A stretch of DNA of 64,000 bases from positions 1-64,000 of the forward strand of contig CAJNOL010000447.1 of assembly GCA_905250125.1 (NCBI GenBank), read 5' to 3'. The notes beneath the pieces are model-generated. The model ran no database searches. It had not been told where the DNA came from and worked only from the letters and a program-made list of their open reading frames with translations. This DNA comes from Rotaria sordida. Lineage: Eukaryota > Rotifera > Eurotatoria > Philodinida > Philodinidae. Of this stretch, positions 11,594-22,046 are shown one piece after another; the first letter of the stretch is position 1, and every line of letters starts with the position of its first letter. Made by a program: the position numbers and the translations under genes.

Positions 11594-12226
11594 TTAAATA
11601 GTCTATTCAGCAATCATAGAGATTAAAGACTTTAGTTCTTTTATTGATTTTCACACTGTGACATAATGGCTAGTATAGATCGTCGCTTTCTTCAAAAACA
11701 TGAACAATTTTAAAACGCATGTCAACATGCTCCCTTGATGATCTGGAAATACTCTCGCTCAAATGTGTTCGACTAGAGAAAAACTAGTCTGCACACGGTA
11801 TTTAACTTGCGTTTATCGTTGATATGAGTTATATAATCCATCTCAGCAGTAATATTGATCAACACTCAAAATGACAAATGATATTTAACAGACAAGTACT
11901 TTCAACGAATATTGTATCCTCTGATGAATTAAAATCGTTGAAACATTTCATTGAGTGCTAAAAGCAAATGTTTGATATAGAGCAAAGCTTTATTAATGAT
12001 TCAATTGCTTTGTTGCCGATGAAAATATACTGTTTCTGCCGACAATTATTTGTCTTGTATGATTCAAGCATATTTCCATACATTTTCAATGACGCATCGA
12101 TTTACTTCGTGTTTTGATCTGATCAAGTGAACATAAAATAAAATTCAGTGTGGTAATGGACACCAATTAAATTTCTAATTCCTGGTAGTTCATTTTTTTT
12201 TCATATGAATGATCGATTAGACTGAT

Positions 12227-12328
12227 CGGGTGTGGGTGTGGGTGCGCATGTGAGAACGTGGGTGTAGGTTCGGTGTGAATATGGGTGTTGAATAACAGAC
12301 TTCCATCTACAATCCACACCCACACCTT
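12227..12328. repeat. Telomere-like GT/CA hairpin
   Basis: GGGTGTGGGTGTGGGTG and further GTGGGTGTAGG units up to about 12290 are followed by ATCCACACCCACACC at about 12312-12326. Two perfect copies of the TGTGGG hexamer are present. Confidence 0.75.
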
Positions 12329-12370
12329 CATCTCATAGAAAGTCCATCAAAACAAATATAGTAGAAAAAC

Positions 12371-13075
12371 ATGGCTACAAGAATTTTAGAAACAATACAA
12401 GACGGACCAGATCAAAAGGAAGATTTAATGAAGGTAAAAAAACATGTTATTAAATTCGAATTATCCATTAAAAGAAATTGAAAAACTAATTAAACAAACA
12501 TGTGAAGGATTTTAATCAAATACAAGAAATACTAATGATAATAATAACAACAAGAATACATTGAATCAAAATCAAAATAACAAAATGAATTGTAGTGTAA
12601 TATTATCATATATTCCTGGTATGGTAGTATTAAAAAAGAAGAATTGAAAAGAAATTAAAAATTAAATTATATTTCTCTTATCCATGCAAACTACAATCAC
12701 AATTTAATCAACCATTAAAACTTCCGTCAAAATCTGTTGTCTACCAAATTCCCTGTTCATGCAAACAAATTTACGCTGGTCAAACAAAAGTTGGTATAGA
12801 TAATCAAATGAAGCAACACGTGAAAACACTAAATGATAATGAAGATAATAGCGATTCAGACATGATTAAACATTTTCAAAAAAAGAAATTTCAATGTATA
12901 TTTGATACAAATGATACCTTTATTACTGAAGAAGAAAAAGATAATTGAAAAAGACATACAAAAGAAGCAATCTATTCAATAATAAGTAAATCAATAAATA
13001 CACATGATGAAATTAATGCAGTATGGGACACCGATTTTATACAAAGAAAAAGAACAAATTCAAAGAAAAATTAAA
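12371..13075 (+). pseudogene. Penelope-like retroelement relic (3' end, GIY-YIG endonuclease)
   Basis: Penelope-like elements encode a reverse transcriptase followed by a GIY-YIG endonuclease. The readable part at about 12730-12948 contains Val-Tyr-Gln-Ile-Pro-Cys-Ser-Cys-Lys-Gln-Ile-Tyr-Ala-Gly-Gln-Thr, the PLE form of the GIY-YIG motif, followed by Gln-His. The Arg expected after the motif is replaced by Gln. Upstream, Tyr-Ile-Pro-Gly-Met is the segment that precedes the domain in PLEs. Downstream, after TGA at 12946-12948, Glu-Ala-Ile-Tyr...Val-Trp-Asp matches the usual C-terminal pattern. Several stops and frame changes show it is dead, and the reverse transcriptase is not present. Confidence 0.72.
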
Positions 13076-13304
13076 ATAAGCCAAGAAAATTATGACAAAT
13101 ACAAAAGAACTAAGAAATAACAAAAAACAAGACGGTGATAGCGATATGGAAAATGATTCAATCCCGCGGTCTAGCGATTACGATTACGGTCTTATTTTTT
13201 CATATCACTATCGAAAGAATGACTAATATTAAAGAAAAGAAAAAGAAAATTGTTTGTTTGTTCTTGTTGTATATACTTGTATATCATTTGCTTAAATCTA
13301 ATGT

Positions 13305-13333
13305 CTGAAGAAGTATCTTATCGAGATAAGAAA
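13305..13333 (+). ncRNA. Hammerhead-ribozyme-like motif downstream of the Penelope relic
   Basis: CTGAAGA at 13305-13311 fits the CUGANGA core. A TATCT/AGATA stem can form, and GAAA follows at 13330-13333. Penelope-like elements commonly carry hammerhead motifs in their terminal repeats. The remaining stems and the cleavage triplet were not demonstrated. Confidence 0.35.
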
Positions 13334-13364
13334 TGTCAGTAATTTTTTAAATAAATTTTTTAAA

Positions 13365-13502
13365 TAAATTATTAATATTAAATTAAAATTAAATTAATTT
13401 AAATCAGATTAAAAATTAAATTAATTTAAATNNNNNNNNNNAAAATTAAATTAATTTAAATCAGATTAAAAATTAAATTAATTTAAATCAGATTAAAAAT
13501 AA
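13365..13502. repeat. 27-bp AT-rich tandem repeat interrupted by an assembly gap
   Basis: The unit CAGATTAAAAATTAAATTAATTTAAAT recurs on both sides of a 10-N gap (13432-13441). The true copy number is hidden by the gap. Confidence 0.85.
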
Positions 13503-13785
13503 AAGAAAGGAAGAGAATTAATTCATGTCAAACAAGCGCATGGGATACGAATAAGTCAAGCACGCGCTCTTGCGTTCCTGTTTGCGCATGGTATGGTTTT
13601 ATTTACCTATATGTATATAACACTTTTTATTCATGACATCGCTATTGCAAACGTACGTTCACGCAGAATTGCGCTGTAATTGAAGCGTATCGAATACATA
13701 AATTAGTAATAGGGCGTACATAATAATAGATAGTCTTCATCATTGATAGCTCACTTTATGTCATGATCAATGAATCATTCAACAG

Positions 13786-13795
13786 TATATATATA
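13786..13795 (+). promoter_or_regulatory. TATA-box candidate for the alpha/beta hydrolase
   Basis: TATATATATA lies 77 bases before the ATG of the hydrolase, in a region of otherwise higher complexity. Confidence 0.4.
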
Positions 13796-13871
13796 CGTTT
13801 GTGAAACTTATTAACGTCAGAGCACATCTGTATGTAAATCACTCTTTCTTGTATGTCTATATTAATGTTCA

Positions 13872-14861
13872 ATGAGATCGATACTGTTCATCTCTGTATT
13901 TTCTCTTTATCCTCTTTCAATTATTCTGACTGTATCCGACGGAACAAGCTCAACACAATGTTCACAGTATGGTGATCCACCAGTTTCATCTAGTGGATCG
14001 ATGCTCAATTACAACGAGATGGTTCAAGTGTGTCAAAATATATCGGGACAACTGCTTACTTTCGCGGATAGCAATAATGAAGCGCGTTGTGCATGTCTCG
14101 TTGTCACATCCTCATCAACAACGTTGCCTCTAGTCGTCTGGCTTCAACCGTCGGTTGTTTATCCAACGTCAGTGTACAATACGAATTTCATAGCCGAAGC
14201 ATCTACTGCCAAACTGATGGGTACGATGAGCGGTCCATCTGGCTATCATTTACTACTTCCAGCTGCTCGAGTAACGAAAAATTTCGAGTGTGGTGCTATC
14301 AATTGTATTGCCTGGGACACTTGGTATCGAAACTTTAACCGATTTAATCCGAAGATGAATGTCGATGTTGAGACAATCGACTATTTCATTAATTATGTGG
14401 TCTATCATATGTCCAATCTTCATGTCGATCCCTCTCGTGTGTTTCTATCCGGTTGGAGCAATGGGGCCTCGATGGCATTGCTATATGCACTCAATACACC
14501 TAACATTGCTGCTGTAGCCGTATATTCATCGACAAATCCTTATCAAAATGACAATGATCCATGCCCACAAACACCCTATGCATCGCAATGCACATCAGTG
14601 CTTGATTTGGTCAATGTATGCGATTCTACTGGTATTTGTCTAGGGGCCGGAGAATTCATTGCTGAGTTGAATAATCGTTATAGAAATCAACTGACTGCTA
14701 AATTCATCACAATCAATGGGTATTCTCTTCCTACGCCGACGTCGACGCCGACATGTGTGAACTGTTCAGAAGCAGTAGGTTTGCTTAATCACGGTCGATG
14801 GCCAGTGAACCTTAACAATCAGATATTCTATGCCTTCTTTCGAAACTATACATCGCACTGA
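13872..14861 (+). CDS. Secreted alpha/beta-hydrolase (esterase/depolymerase-like)
   Basis: A predicted 329-residue protein from a true ATG to TGA without introns. Residues 1-23 form a hydrophobic signal peptide, so it is probably secreted. The nucleophile elbow Gly-Trp-Ser-Asn-Gly at residues 194-198 (Ser196) sits after a predicted strand, and a late His (His307, in Asn-His-Gly-Arg-Trp) can serve as the catalytic base. Cys is frequent, fitting an extracellular disulfide-bonded enzyme. The fold and elbow resemble the PHB-depolymerase/feruloyl-esterase (LpqC-like) group, so polyester or plant-wall ester hydrolysis is plausible, but the substrate is not established. GC content is visibly higher than in its neighbours and there is no intron, which together with its relatives makes horizontal acquisition a reasonable hypothesis. 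A convergent F-box gene lies downstream. Confidence 0.82.
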   Translation: MRSILFISVFSLYPLSIILTVSDGTSSTQCSQYGDPPVSSSGSMLNYNEMVQVCQNISGQLLTFADSNNEARCACLVVTSSSTTLPLVVWLQPSVVYPTSVYNTNFIAEASTAKLMGTMSGPSGYHLLLPAARVTKNFECGAINCIAWDTWYRNFNRFNPKMNVDVETIDYFINYVVYHMSNLHVDPSRVFLSGWSNGASMALLYALNTPNIAAVAVYSSTNPYQNDNDPCPQTPYASQCTSVLDLVNVCDSTGICLGAGEFIAELNNRYRNQLTAKFITINGYSLPTPTSTPTCVNCSEAVGLLNHGRWPVNLNNQIFYAFFRNYTSH

Positions 14862-15155
14862 TAGTATTTACAGATGATGCCTAAAAAAAGTATCGTGAAT
14901 TGCTCTGATCCAATTATTTGCTATTCTTTTTCTGATATTTTTGTAAAAGTTGTTAGTTGTTCCGTTTCTAAATACAAAGACTATAATTATGAGGGTAAAT
15001 ACTGAATACAGAGAGGTGGAATTTCCTTATCTTCACTGTGTTTTAGTCTGTATTAAACGAGGCATATTTCAACATAGGGGCAAAAATGGTAGAAGACGCT
15101 TGATTGTGAATCAATGACTGTGATTATCAAATGTTATTCGAATCAACAAGTGCCG

Positions 15156-15230
15156 AGTGTGGGTGTGGGTGTGGGTGTTAAAGATTATAATTCCAACACC
15201 AGCACGGTACCCACATACACATCCACACTC
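15156..15230. repeat. Telomere-like GT/CA hairpin, 3' flank of the hydrolase gene
   Basis: Three GTGTGGG units at 15156-15179 are followed by AACACC...ACCCACATACACATCCACACTC. It lies 295 bases after the hydrolase stop, between two convergent genes. Confidence 0.75.
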
Positions 15231-15511
15231 ATATAAAAAAGTATTTTATTCAATTGTAATGAAAATGCAAAATGAAATCGTTATTTATCTTCTTGATATC
15301 TTACGTAATTGCACGATTTGTTAATGATGGTGGTGTGTTTGATGAATTTTTTCGTCGATATAAAAAATAATCAAGATTTGAAATTATATAAAGACTAAAT
15401 AATACCAATATGTAAACAATTAAAAGTGCTGGAAAATGATTTGGATTAAGATCTTTTACAAAGCTTAAAAAATATTCGAAAAGGATTTAAATGTAACATG
15501 CAATTTCGATA

Positions 15512-15550
15512 GTGGATGTGTGGGTATGGATCTTTTGTTCGCCCACATCC
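15512..15550. repeat. Telomere-like GT/CA hairpin, 3' flank of the F-box gene
   Basis: GTGGATGTGTGGG is followed by an ~18-base spacer and GCCCACATCC. It lies 187 bases beyond the stop of the minus-strand F-box gene. Confidence 0.65.
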
Positions 15551-15736
15551 GAGCTCAGTGAAACAGTCTTACTGTAATCTTATTGAAGAAATCGATCAAT
15601 AAAATCATCTCAGCTTATTCGTACTTGAAAACCATCCTCATCTCTCAAAAAAAAACCAAAAACTTGATATCCTAAATGATACGATAGTTATAATTATTCT
15701 CATATAAAAATATAATCATATTTAAAACATCACGGA

Positions 15737-17392
15737 TTAGTCAATCCACACGCAAAGTGAAGATGTATGAAAGCAATATGTACCATCAGTACAGACGTTA
15801 TTCTCTTTCAAATATATATCCATTATCGGCAGAGATGTTTTGAAAGATTGATTCCAACGAATAGTTGCGCTAGTCAATTGATGAAATCCATTAAAAATTC
15901 GAAAAATATCATTTTGTTCTTTGACGTACAAAGAAACATATTCTAATTTTGGAAATGTCTGACAGATTTGATCAATATCATTACTAAGTATGGTATCTTC
16001 CACATATAAATGTTTTATTTGTTCATATTTATTTAGCTCATCTGAAAACGAATTGATAATTTGCATTAATGTTCTACGATGAATAGTTAATTGATAAATG
16101 TTTGATGCTACTTGTAAAAGATCATTAAATGGCTTAGGTTGTATTGAAGATCTCAATGTTAGATGATGAACAGATAATAAATTGATAAATTTTGTCAATT
16201 GATCAACGTTATCAATGTTACATTCGAGCGATAAAGTTTGGACATGTTTGAAGGGTGATGAAACGAGAACTGGTGAAGGACAATCCCATATTCGTAATTG
16301 TGTACAATTATCATCAAATGAATAAGAAGTTATTGAATAATTAATAAAACCTTCACCTAGTGGATACAATTGATCAGTTGGAGAAAAATAAGGCACAGAG
16401 AATAGTCTTGCACATGATTGAGTCGAAGTTGAGATTAAACAAGCCATGTGCCAATGTTTTTCATTTGTCCAAAATGAATTTTGAAATGGTATAAGTACAT
16501 CATCACCAGTCATATTATTTTCTTCAGGTGTTATATTCAATGCAAATTCAGTTAGATATGGTAATTTTGTTTTAATTAATATTTCCCATCGTCTTCCATC
16601 AAGCAAAGCTAATTCACCTGATGTTTCAAATATGAAACGTTTCAATGATTTAGTAAGTGACAAGAAATTTTCAACTTGATTAAATGATGTCCAATGTTTT
16701 GACTCGATAATCAAAGAATTTAAATTTGATGGAATATAATCAAATATGAATGCACCTGCATCGTATGATACTAATATCTTAAGGTACAATAGATTTGGTA
16801 CCCATTGAAAAATAATCTTTAGATCATTGAATCTACAAGAACGAATAGTCAAATGAGTGAGTTTTAATAATGGTTGTTTAAGAGTTGTTAATGTTGAACT
16901 CTTCATAAATGTCAAATATTTCAAAGAAGGTAAACTTGCCAATGTTTCAGTAATAGAACGAGAATATTTTTTACTTATTTCTATATGATAATTATATACA
17001 ATTAATGATTGAATTTGAGGATGATTTTCAAGATGTGATAACATTAAGCAAAGTAAATTAGCATTATCAATTTGAATTATATTTATTGATTGAAGATTAA
17101 TAAATTGAATAAGTGGTAAAAGAGACATGAACAATTTTATTTGACCTGGTGTATGTTCATCATCAGCAAGAACAAGAGATTGAATTTGATTAGGATAGAT
17201 ATGTTCACATATATAATAAAATGTTGATTTATTCATTGATTTAAAATTGAGTCGAATACGAGAATATGAATGAAGTATTGTATCAATATAGGAATTTATT
17301 TCAATGAATCCATGTAGAAGATCATTTGGTTTTAAATAATCAAATACCATATGTAAAACTTCCATGGGAAAGTAATCAAGCATACACGGCAT
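15737..17392 (-). CDS. F-box / leucine-rich-type protein
   Basis: A predicted 551-residue intronless protein. The first real ATG is at 17392 (Met-Pro-Cys-Met-Leu-Asp-Tyr-Phe-Pro); the open frame extends 8 codons upstream without an ATG. Residues ~5-50 match an F-box: Leu-Asp-Tyr-Phe-Pro-Met-Glu-Val-Leu-His-Met-Val-Phe-Asp-Tyr-Leu then Leu-Leu-His-Gly. The rest consists of irregular leucine-rich strands such as Leu-Lys-Tyr-Leu-Thr-Phe and Leu-Thr-His-Leu-Thr-Ile-Arg. F-box proteins recruit substrates to SCF ubiquitin ligases through Skp1. This architecture is a large paralogous family in bdelloids, with targets unknown. The frame is intact and the gene converges on the hydrolase gene. Confidence 0.85.
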   Translation of the reverse strand: MPCMLDYFPMEVLHMVFDYLKPNDLLHGFIEINSYIDTILHSYSRIRLNFKSMNKSTFYYICEHIYPNQIQSLVLADDEHTPGQIKLFMSLLPLIQFINLQSINIIQIDNANLLCLMLSHLENHPQIQSLIVYNYHIEISKKYSRSITETLASLPSLKYLTFMKSSTLTTLKQPLLKLTHLTIRSCRFNDLKIIFQWVPNLLYLKILVSYDAGAFIFDYIPSNLNSLIIESKHWTSFNQVENFLSLTKSLKRFIFETSGELALLDGRRWEILIKTKLPYLTEFALNITPEENNMTGDDVLIPFQNSFWTNEKHWHMACLISTSTQSCARLFSVPYFSPTDQLYPLGEGFINYSITSYSFDDNCTQLRIWDCPSPVLVSSPFKHVQTLSLECNIDNVDQLTKFINLLSVHHLTLRSSIQPKPFNDLLQVASNIYQLTIHRRTLMQIINSFSDELNKYEQIKHLYVEDTILSNDIDQICQTFPKLEYVSLYVKEQNDIFRIFNGFHQLTSATIRWNQSFKTSLPIMDIYLKENNVCTDGTYCFHTSSLCVWID

Positions 17393-17944
17393 GCTTTTAG
17401 AAAATAATTTATTCAATTAAGAAATCTAGAATTTACAAATGTATTCTTATTATACTAATCAGAAAATTGTTGATTATGATGATTAGATTTATGAAATCAC
17501 AAAATTTAAATATCTGAGTTAGAGAACAGGTAAAACACAGACGACTTTGGTAAATTTATGCTTGTTGATTGTGCAATTCTATCAGAACCACTAGAAAATT
17601 ACGTTTATTTCTCTCTGAAAAATCTTTCTGTAAAAAAACAAAACTAGGTGGCGTTAATTCATGGTCAAATTTCTCTACTGTATGATAAAAAACTTTTTCA
17701 GATCGATTCAAATTCGTCTAGACATCAACATTAAATAAATCTCATTCATTGTGTCGATGATTTTCTTGTAAGATATTATTAAACAATATGAAATCAATTC
17801 GTTAGATATTCGATTTATTTCGAAACAAAATCAAAAGCTTTTGCTTTTTATTCACCTACTTTTATATTTTTATTGTAACAATGTTCGATCTAGGCTCCTT
17901 TAACATAGTAAATTAACCTAAAAAGTCGTAGTCAATTCTCCAAA

Positions 17945-18250
17945 GTATGATGGATTCCGTCCTGTTCGAGCTTCTCCCATTTCTATTAGACAGCATTTTT
18001 TCAAATCGTTCATTGTTAGCACTTAGTATTTTCGTGCTCACTCTTTCATGATTACCTTAATCGAAAAGTCCATTGGAACAACATTTGAACTCTTAGGTAG
18101 CCATTCTTCAAGTGTTACAACTTGAATGTGATGCTCTTTCAAATAAACAATTGTGTCGTTGACTATGTGACCCGGTGCATTGTATGGATGAAGAATCTTG
18201 TTGTTCGTGTATCACCAGAATATAAACATAGAATATCATGCTCAATCTCA
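17945..18250 (-). pseudogene. Mariner/IS630-type transposase relic
   Basis: On the minus strand a readable stretch contains Asn-Ala-Pro-Gly-His-Ile-Val-Asn-Asp-Thr, then Glu-Glu-Trp-Leu-Pro-Lys-Ser-Ser-Asn-Val-Val-Pro-Met-Asp-Phe. This is the pattern around the second and third catalytic acids of mariner-like transposases (D-N/S-A-P-x-H and W-x-P-x-S-P-D-x-x-P-x-D). The first Asp of the Asp-Asn-Ala-Pro motif is Tyr here, the Asp of the Ser-Pro-Asp motif is Asn, and stops flank the block, so it is dead. Confidence 0.6.
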
Positions 18251-18889
18251 ATGCTTTTAAAATGTGTCCAATGTAGTATATTGACTAGTAATGATTACGC
18301 CATATTCAAAGAAATTAAATTTGAAACTGGTTGAATTTTTTTCAACTGGTGAAAAATCGGTACATTTAAATGTATAAATTAACATTCTAGTTCTTTTGAA
18401 AAAAAGTTTATTAGTACAGTTCAACGAAGACATACAATGTGAAACTTCTATAACGATTGTAGTTTCTAATAGTAACAATTTCTATTTTAATTTGTAGCGT
18501 TTCATGTATGCTAACGCAAAGAACGATGGAAGAACTATTTCAAAACTTTTCATCTATTAACTCACAATAACTGATATTGAACAGCATCTATGTTTTTTTT
18601 TTGGTTGAAATTTCTGACAATCAGTTAAAAGTATCCCACAAAAGTGAGCTCAAAATTTCGACGTGGAACATCTTTAATTTATAGTGAATTTCACTTCGAA
18701 TGGCTAACTTATTTTTCGTAACCGTAATCAGTACATTCAGTATGATTCGAAGCTCTTAGAGCTGCAATTTTGATGACAAGTACAAAATATTTTAGTTGGA
18801 AACTTTCGCACTCATATTTCTAAACTGTTAAAACTGTGAATGTTGATAAAAATGAATAAAATAGACCACTTTCAGTATCTTAAAACTTT

Positions 18890-19165
18890 ATCAAATATCG
18901 GTAAAAACTGATTGGTTTCTGGGTTCATGATAATTTCCTGATAATTTATTAAGATTCAGTAAACTTGATGTAACAGCATGAGAAGAAGCTTGAGTTACAA
19001 GAGATATTTCACTATTTTGATCTTGTAAGTTTGTTGAACAATCAGTAAAATTAATTAAAGAAATTTCTCTAGTTGAAAGAGATTATGTTTACGCTTTTGC
19101 TTTTTTTGTAAAATATTGAAGCGTTGGTTCAGTCGATCCTTTCGATGATATTGATTGATTCTAAA
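18890..19165 (-). pseudogene. Possible hAT/zinc-finger-type transposase N-terminal relic
   Basis: The minus strand reads Thr-Leu-Gln-Tyr-Phe-Thr-Lys-Lys, then after two stops a coding-like stretch ending Asn-Lys-Leu-Ser-Gly-Asn-Tyr-His-Glu-Pro-Arg-Asn. The Phe-Thr/Phe-Lys-Lys start is typical of TTF/MYM-type hAT N-termini. No zinc finger or catalytic core is preserved. Confidence 0.27.
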
Positions 19166-20070
19166 CTAGAATATTGGCACTGCTACTACACTCGAAAGAA
19201 AGTACTTTTTCTATTATTAATATTTATATCAATATGAAATCACATTTTAATTAGTAATAAGGAAGAATATTATCATAATCATCTCTCGTTCCGATAGATT
19301 TATGATGTTGAATGTAATGCATGTATATAATAGGAAAGCTCCAAATTCGGATAAGTATATAAATGAACACTTTTCAGATTAAATTTTACTGGAGCCTTAA
19401 TAATAATCATTACAGATGTATTTCACTCGATTAAATGGAGTGAATGATAATATGATAAAAGAGAAGAAGTTTGCTGGAATGTAACTAGTTTTGTTGTCAT
19501 TTAATCATATAATTATAGGATTGACCTAGTTTGCATACCAGTTTATGTAATAAATAAAATACAAGATATTGCTAAGAGCCATAACAACATGCTTACATAT
19601 TCGATCGTCCTTGACTAGAATCATCGATTCAATACCGACAGTATTCTCACAACAACAAGAACACTTATCACTAATATAAAACCATCTTTTAACAGTGAGT
19701 TAATACTTAAAATTTTCTTTTTATTATTATATTAATCATAAAAATGGCTAGAGTCAAATTGATAGTATTCTAATAGATATTTACAAATAATTAATGATAA
19801 CTTATTTATTTTTATCAAAGATCTAAGAGAAATTTTATTCATTTGTCTTAACAAATATAGTTTTCCTAAATTAGAAATGAAGTGAAATTTCTTTCGAAAA
19901 ATCTTCCAACTAATATCAGAATGGTATGAAAGAAAAACTAAAACAAAAAAAAGAAATAAATTGTAATTTCATTTGTTAGAATAAGGAATTTCAATTTGTA
20001 CCATCATTGGTATGTTTACTTTAATAGGAAATGTCAAAAAGTTCTTGACAATGGTTCATCATATCAATTA

Positions 20071-20248
20071 CAGCGGTGGATCTAGAAATCTTTCAATATG
20101 GGGCGACTATTCACATAAAATGTATTGTGAAGCTCTATAAAGGTAGTTTCAGCTCCATTTTAAGCGTTTTCTTCTAGAAAAACCTGGTTTTTCGTTCTGT
20201 CGATATGGGGCGATCGCCCCAAGTGCCCTCCTCCTAAATCCGCCACTG
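20071..20248. mobile_element. 178-bp MITE with terminal inverted repeats
   Basis: The left end CAGCGGTGGATCTAG matches the reverse complement of the right end (CAGTGGCGGATTTAG). Flanking near-identical 9-mers TATCAATTA (20062-20070) and TATCAACTA (20249-20257) look like a target-site duplication with one change. It is GC-richer than its surroundings inside (GGGGCGATCGCCCC). It encodes nothing. Confidence 0.78.
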
Positions 20249-20807
20249 TATCAACTATCATCTCAAATAAACTATATATTTGACAATTAATTTCTTTGTT
20301 TTATTTGAATTTTTCTTTTGATTAGTTTTAACTCGAAAAACAAAACAAAATATGGAATTGATTGATCTTGCTTATAAATCAATTTCGTTTGACGATCTAC
20401 AACAGTATTACAACAGGTAACGATAAATGACCGATCCGATAGAGGATTCCTTACCGGTCGGTGTAGATTTTTTCAGGATTTTCCACGTTGTTTTTTTTTC
20501 AGAAAATTAATCATAGAGATGTTTTTTTGCCAAATTAAACCAGTTTTACTGATTTCGATGACTATTTCTATGGGAAAACATGCATTAGAATATTTCTATC
20601 AAGTAAATATTCATGAAAATACCCGTAATATATTATATCAAATCACCTCAATATCAAGTTAATATTATCGAAACAAAATGGAATTACTATGCGTCATTGT
20701 AATTTCTTACATGTTTATATTCAGTTGGTATTATTTATACTGTATCTTTCACAGAGATGAAATATCTATTTAAGGAATCCAAAGGAGAAAAAGCGTAAAC
20801 TGCGTAC

Positions 20808-21041
20808 TTCAAGAGTATGTCAACTCTAATATCAACATGTGTCACGAGCATATTAGTTTGAGTTCATTTTATATAAGTCTGTCTGACACTAAAGTCTAAA
20901 TACTTCATTGTACTTGAAGATTTGACCATTACTGAAGTACGATGAAGTACTTGAGCTTTATTGTCAGATAGACTCATAAAAAGAGCTCAAACTAATACAC
21001 TCGTAACACACGTTAATAGTAGCTTTGACATGCTCTTGAAG
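20808..21041. repeat. 234-bp foldback element
   Basis: The left arm starts CTTCAAGAGTATGTC and the right arm ends GACATGCTCTTGAAG. The arms of ~95 bases are about 85% complementary. The central part contains AGTACTTGAAG-type motifs that also occur in the MITE at 38133-38369. Confidence 0.8.
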
Positions 21042-21721
21042 AACGAAATTTTCACTTTTTTCCGCTTGGGCAAACCTCATCATCTATATGACAAACCATC
21101 ACAGAACAAAAACCAGTATGTTGGAAAATCCGTTAGGCTGTTACTAACTTATCGAAATCTCTGTCACATCGTGTAGAAGTACCAAACCTTCGGAAAAATT
21201 ATATTCATTTTCATAGCTTTGTTATGATCGTTGTTGATGATTCATTCTATTTGCCTTATGATTGATAGATCGATCGAACATCGTTGAGTAGATATTGTGT
21301 ACTGAGTAATTTAACGGTGATGTTTTTGCTATATATATTTATTTTTCGTAAACTATTTTTTTTTCGAATTAAAAGAGAAAGTTTCTTTCTTTACCAATTC
21401 TACCTGCCTTCTATAAATAAGATTTTAAAAAAAATTTTTAAAGATAATGTGTCTTGAAGAATATGAACAAGATATCAAAGGTGAAGATTTCCATTCAAAA
21501 ATTCTTCCATATAGATAATCATCATCTTATTCATATGACATATCAAATAAAACTGAATATTTTCTAGATTATTTTTAAGAAAAATTTTTTGATGAGTTTT
21601 TAAAAAAAATCTTGATTTTATTATTTATTAATGTAAGAGAATCTTGTTCAATGCATAAAAAATGATTTATTTTAGTTTGAAAAATACTTTCATGTTCGCA
21701 ATAGAGTTGAACTTTTATTTT

Positions 21722-22046
21722 TCATCGTCTTTGATTATATCGATTTTGAGGTTCAATAGGATCAATCCATTTTGTTACATTCCAAGGTGCTCGAGAATAT
21801 GATGGCGGTTCTGAAACAAAAACCATATATATTTATGATGATGATTTAACAAAATAGAATTACTTGGACGTGAGAAGTTGATAGATAGTTGAGGTGAAGG
21901 ATCATAAGCATATCTAGGATGAAGTTTATTTAAAATCAAATTAATTCTTTTTATATGTATGATGAAGAAAAAAAAAGGATATACTTATACTGATTTGAAT
22001 ATTGAACATGAAACCCTGATCTTGTAGCCATTGAATTATTGTTCAT
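21722..22046 (-). CDS. Small three-exon protein of 64 residues (unrecognised)
   Basis: Exons join(22046..21991, 21913..21864, 21810..21722) give an uninterrupted frame from ATG to TGA. Introns are 77 and 53 bases, with GT donors (GTATAAG, GTAATTC) and AG acceptors (CATCCTAG, TTTGTTTCAG), and the phases agree at both joins. An AATAAA at 21714-21719 (minus strand) follows the stop. The product begins Met-Asn-Asn-Asn-Ser-Met-Ala-Thr-Arg and has no signal peptide or membrane segment. Its Pro/Tyr/Trp-rich C-terminus contains Ser-Arg-Ala-Pro-Trp-Asn-Val-Thr-Lys-Trp-Ile-Asp-Pro. Such short, Pro/Tyr/Trp-rich intracellular proteins include ciliary microtubule-associated ones, but that is only a suggestion. 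Each exon is too short to be obvious alone; the coherence of splice sites and frame is the main evidence. Confidence 0.6.

Noticed and set aside
13136..13215. Possible tRNA or hairpin around TTCAATCCCGCGG with GATAGCGATATG and CATATCACTATC arms
   Set aside because: A and B boxes and a cloverleaf could not be drawn; it is probably a small inverted repeat in the Penelope relic's 3' region.
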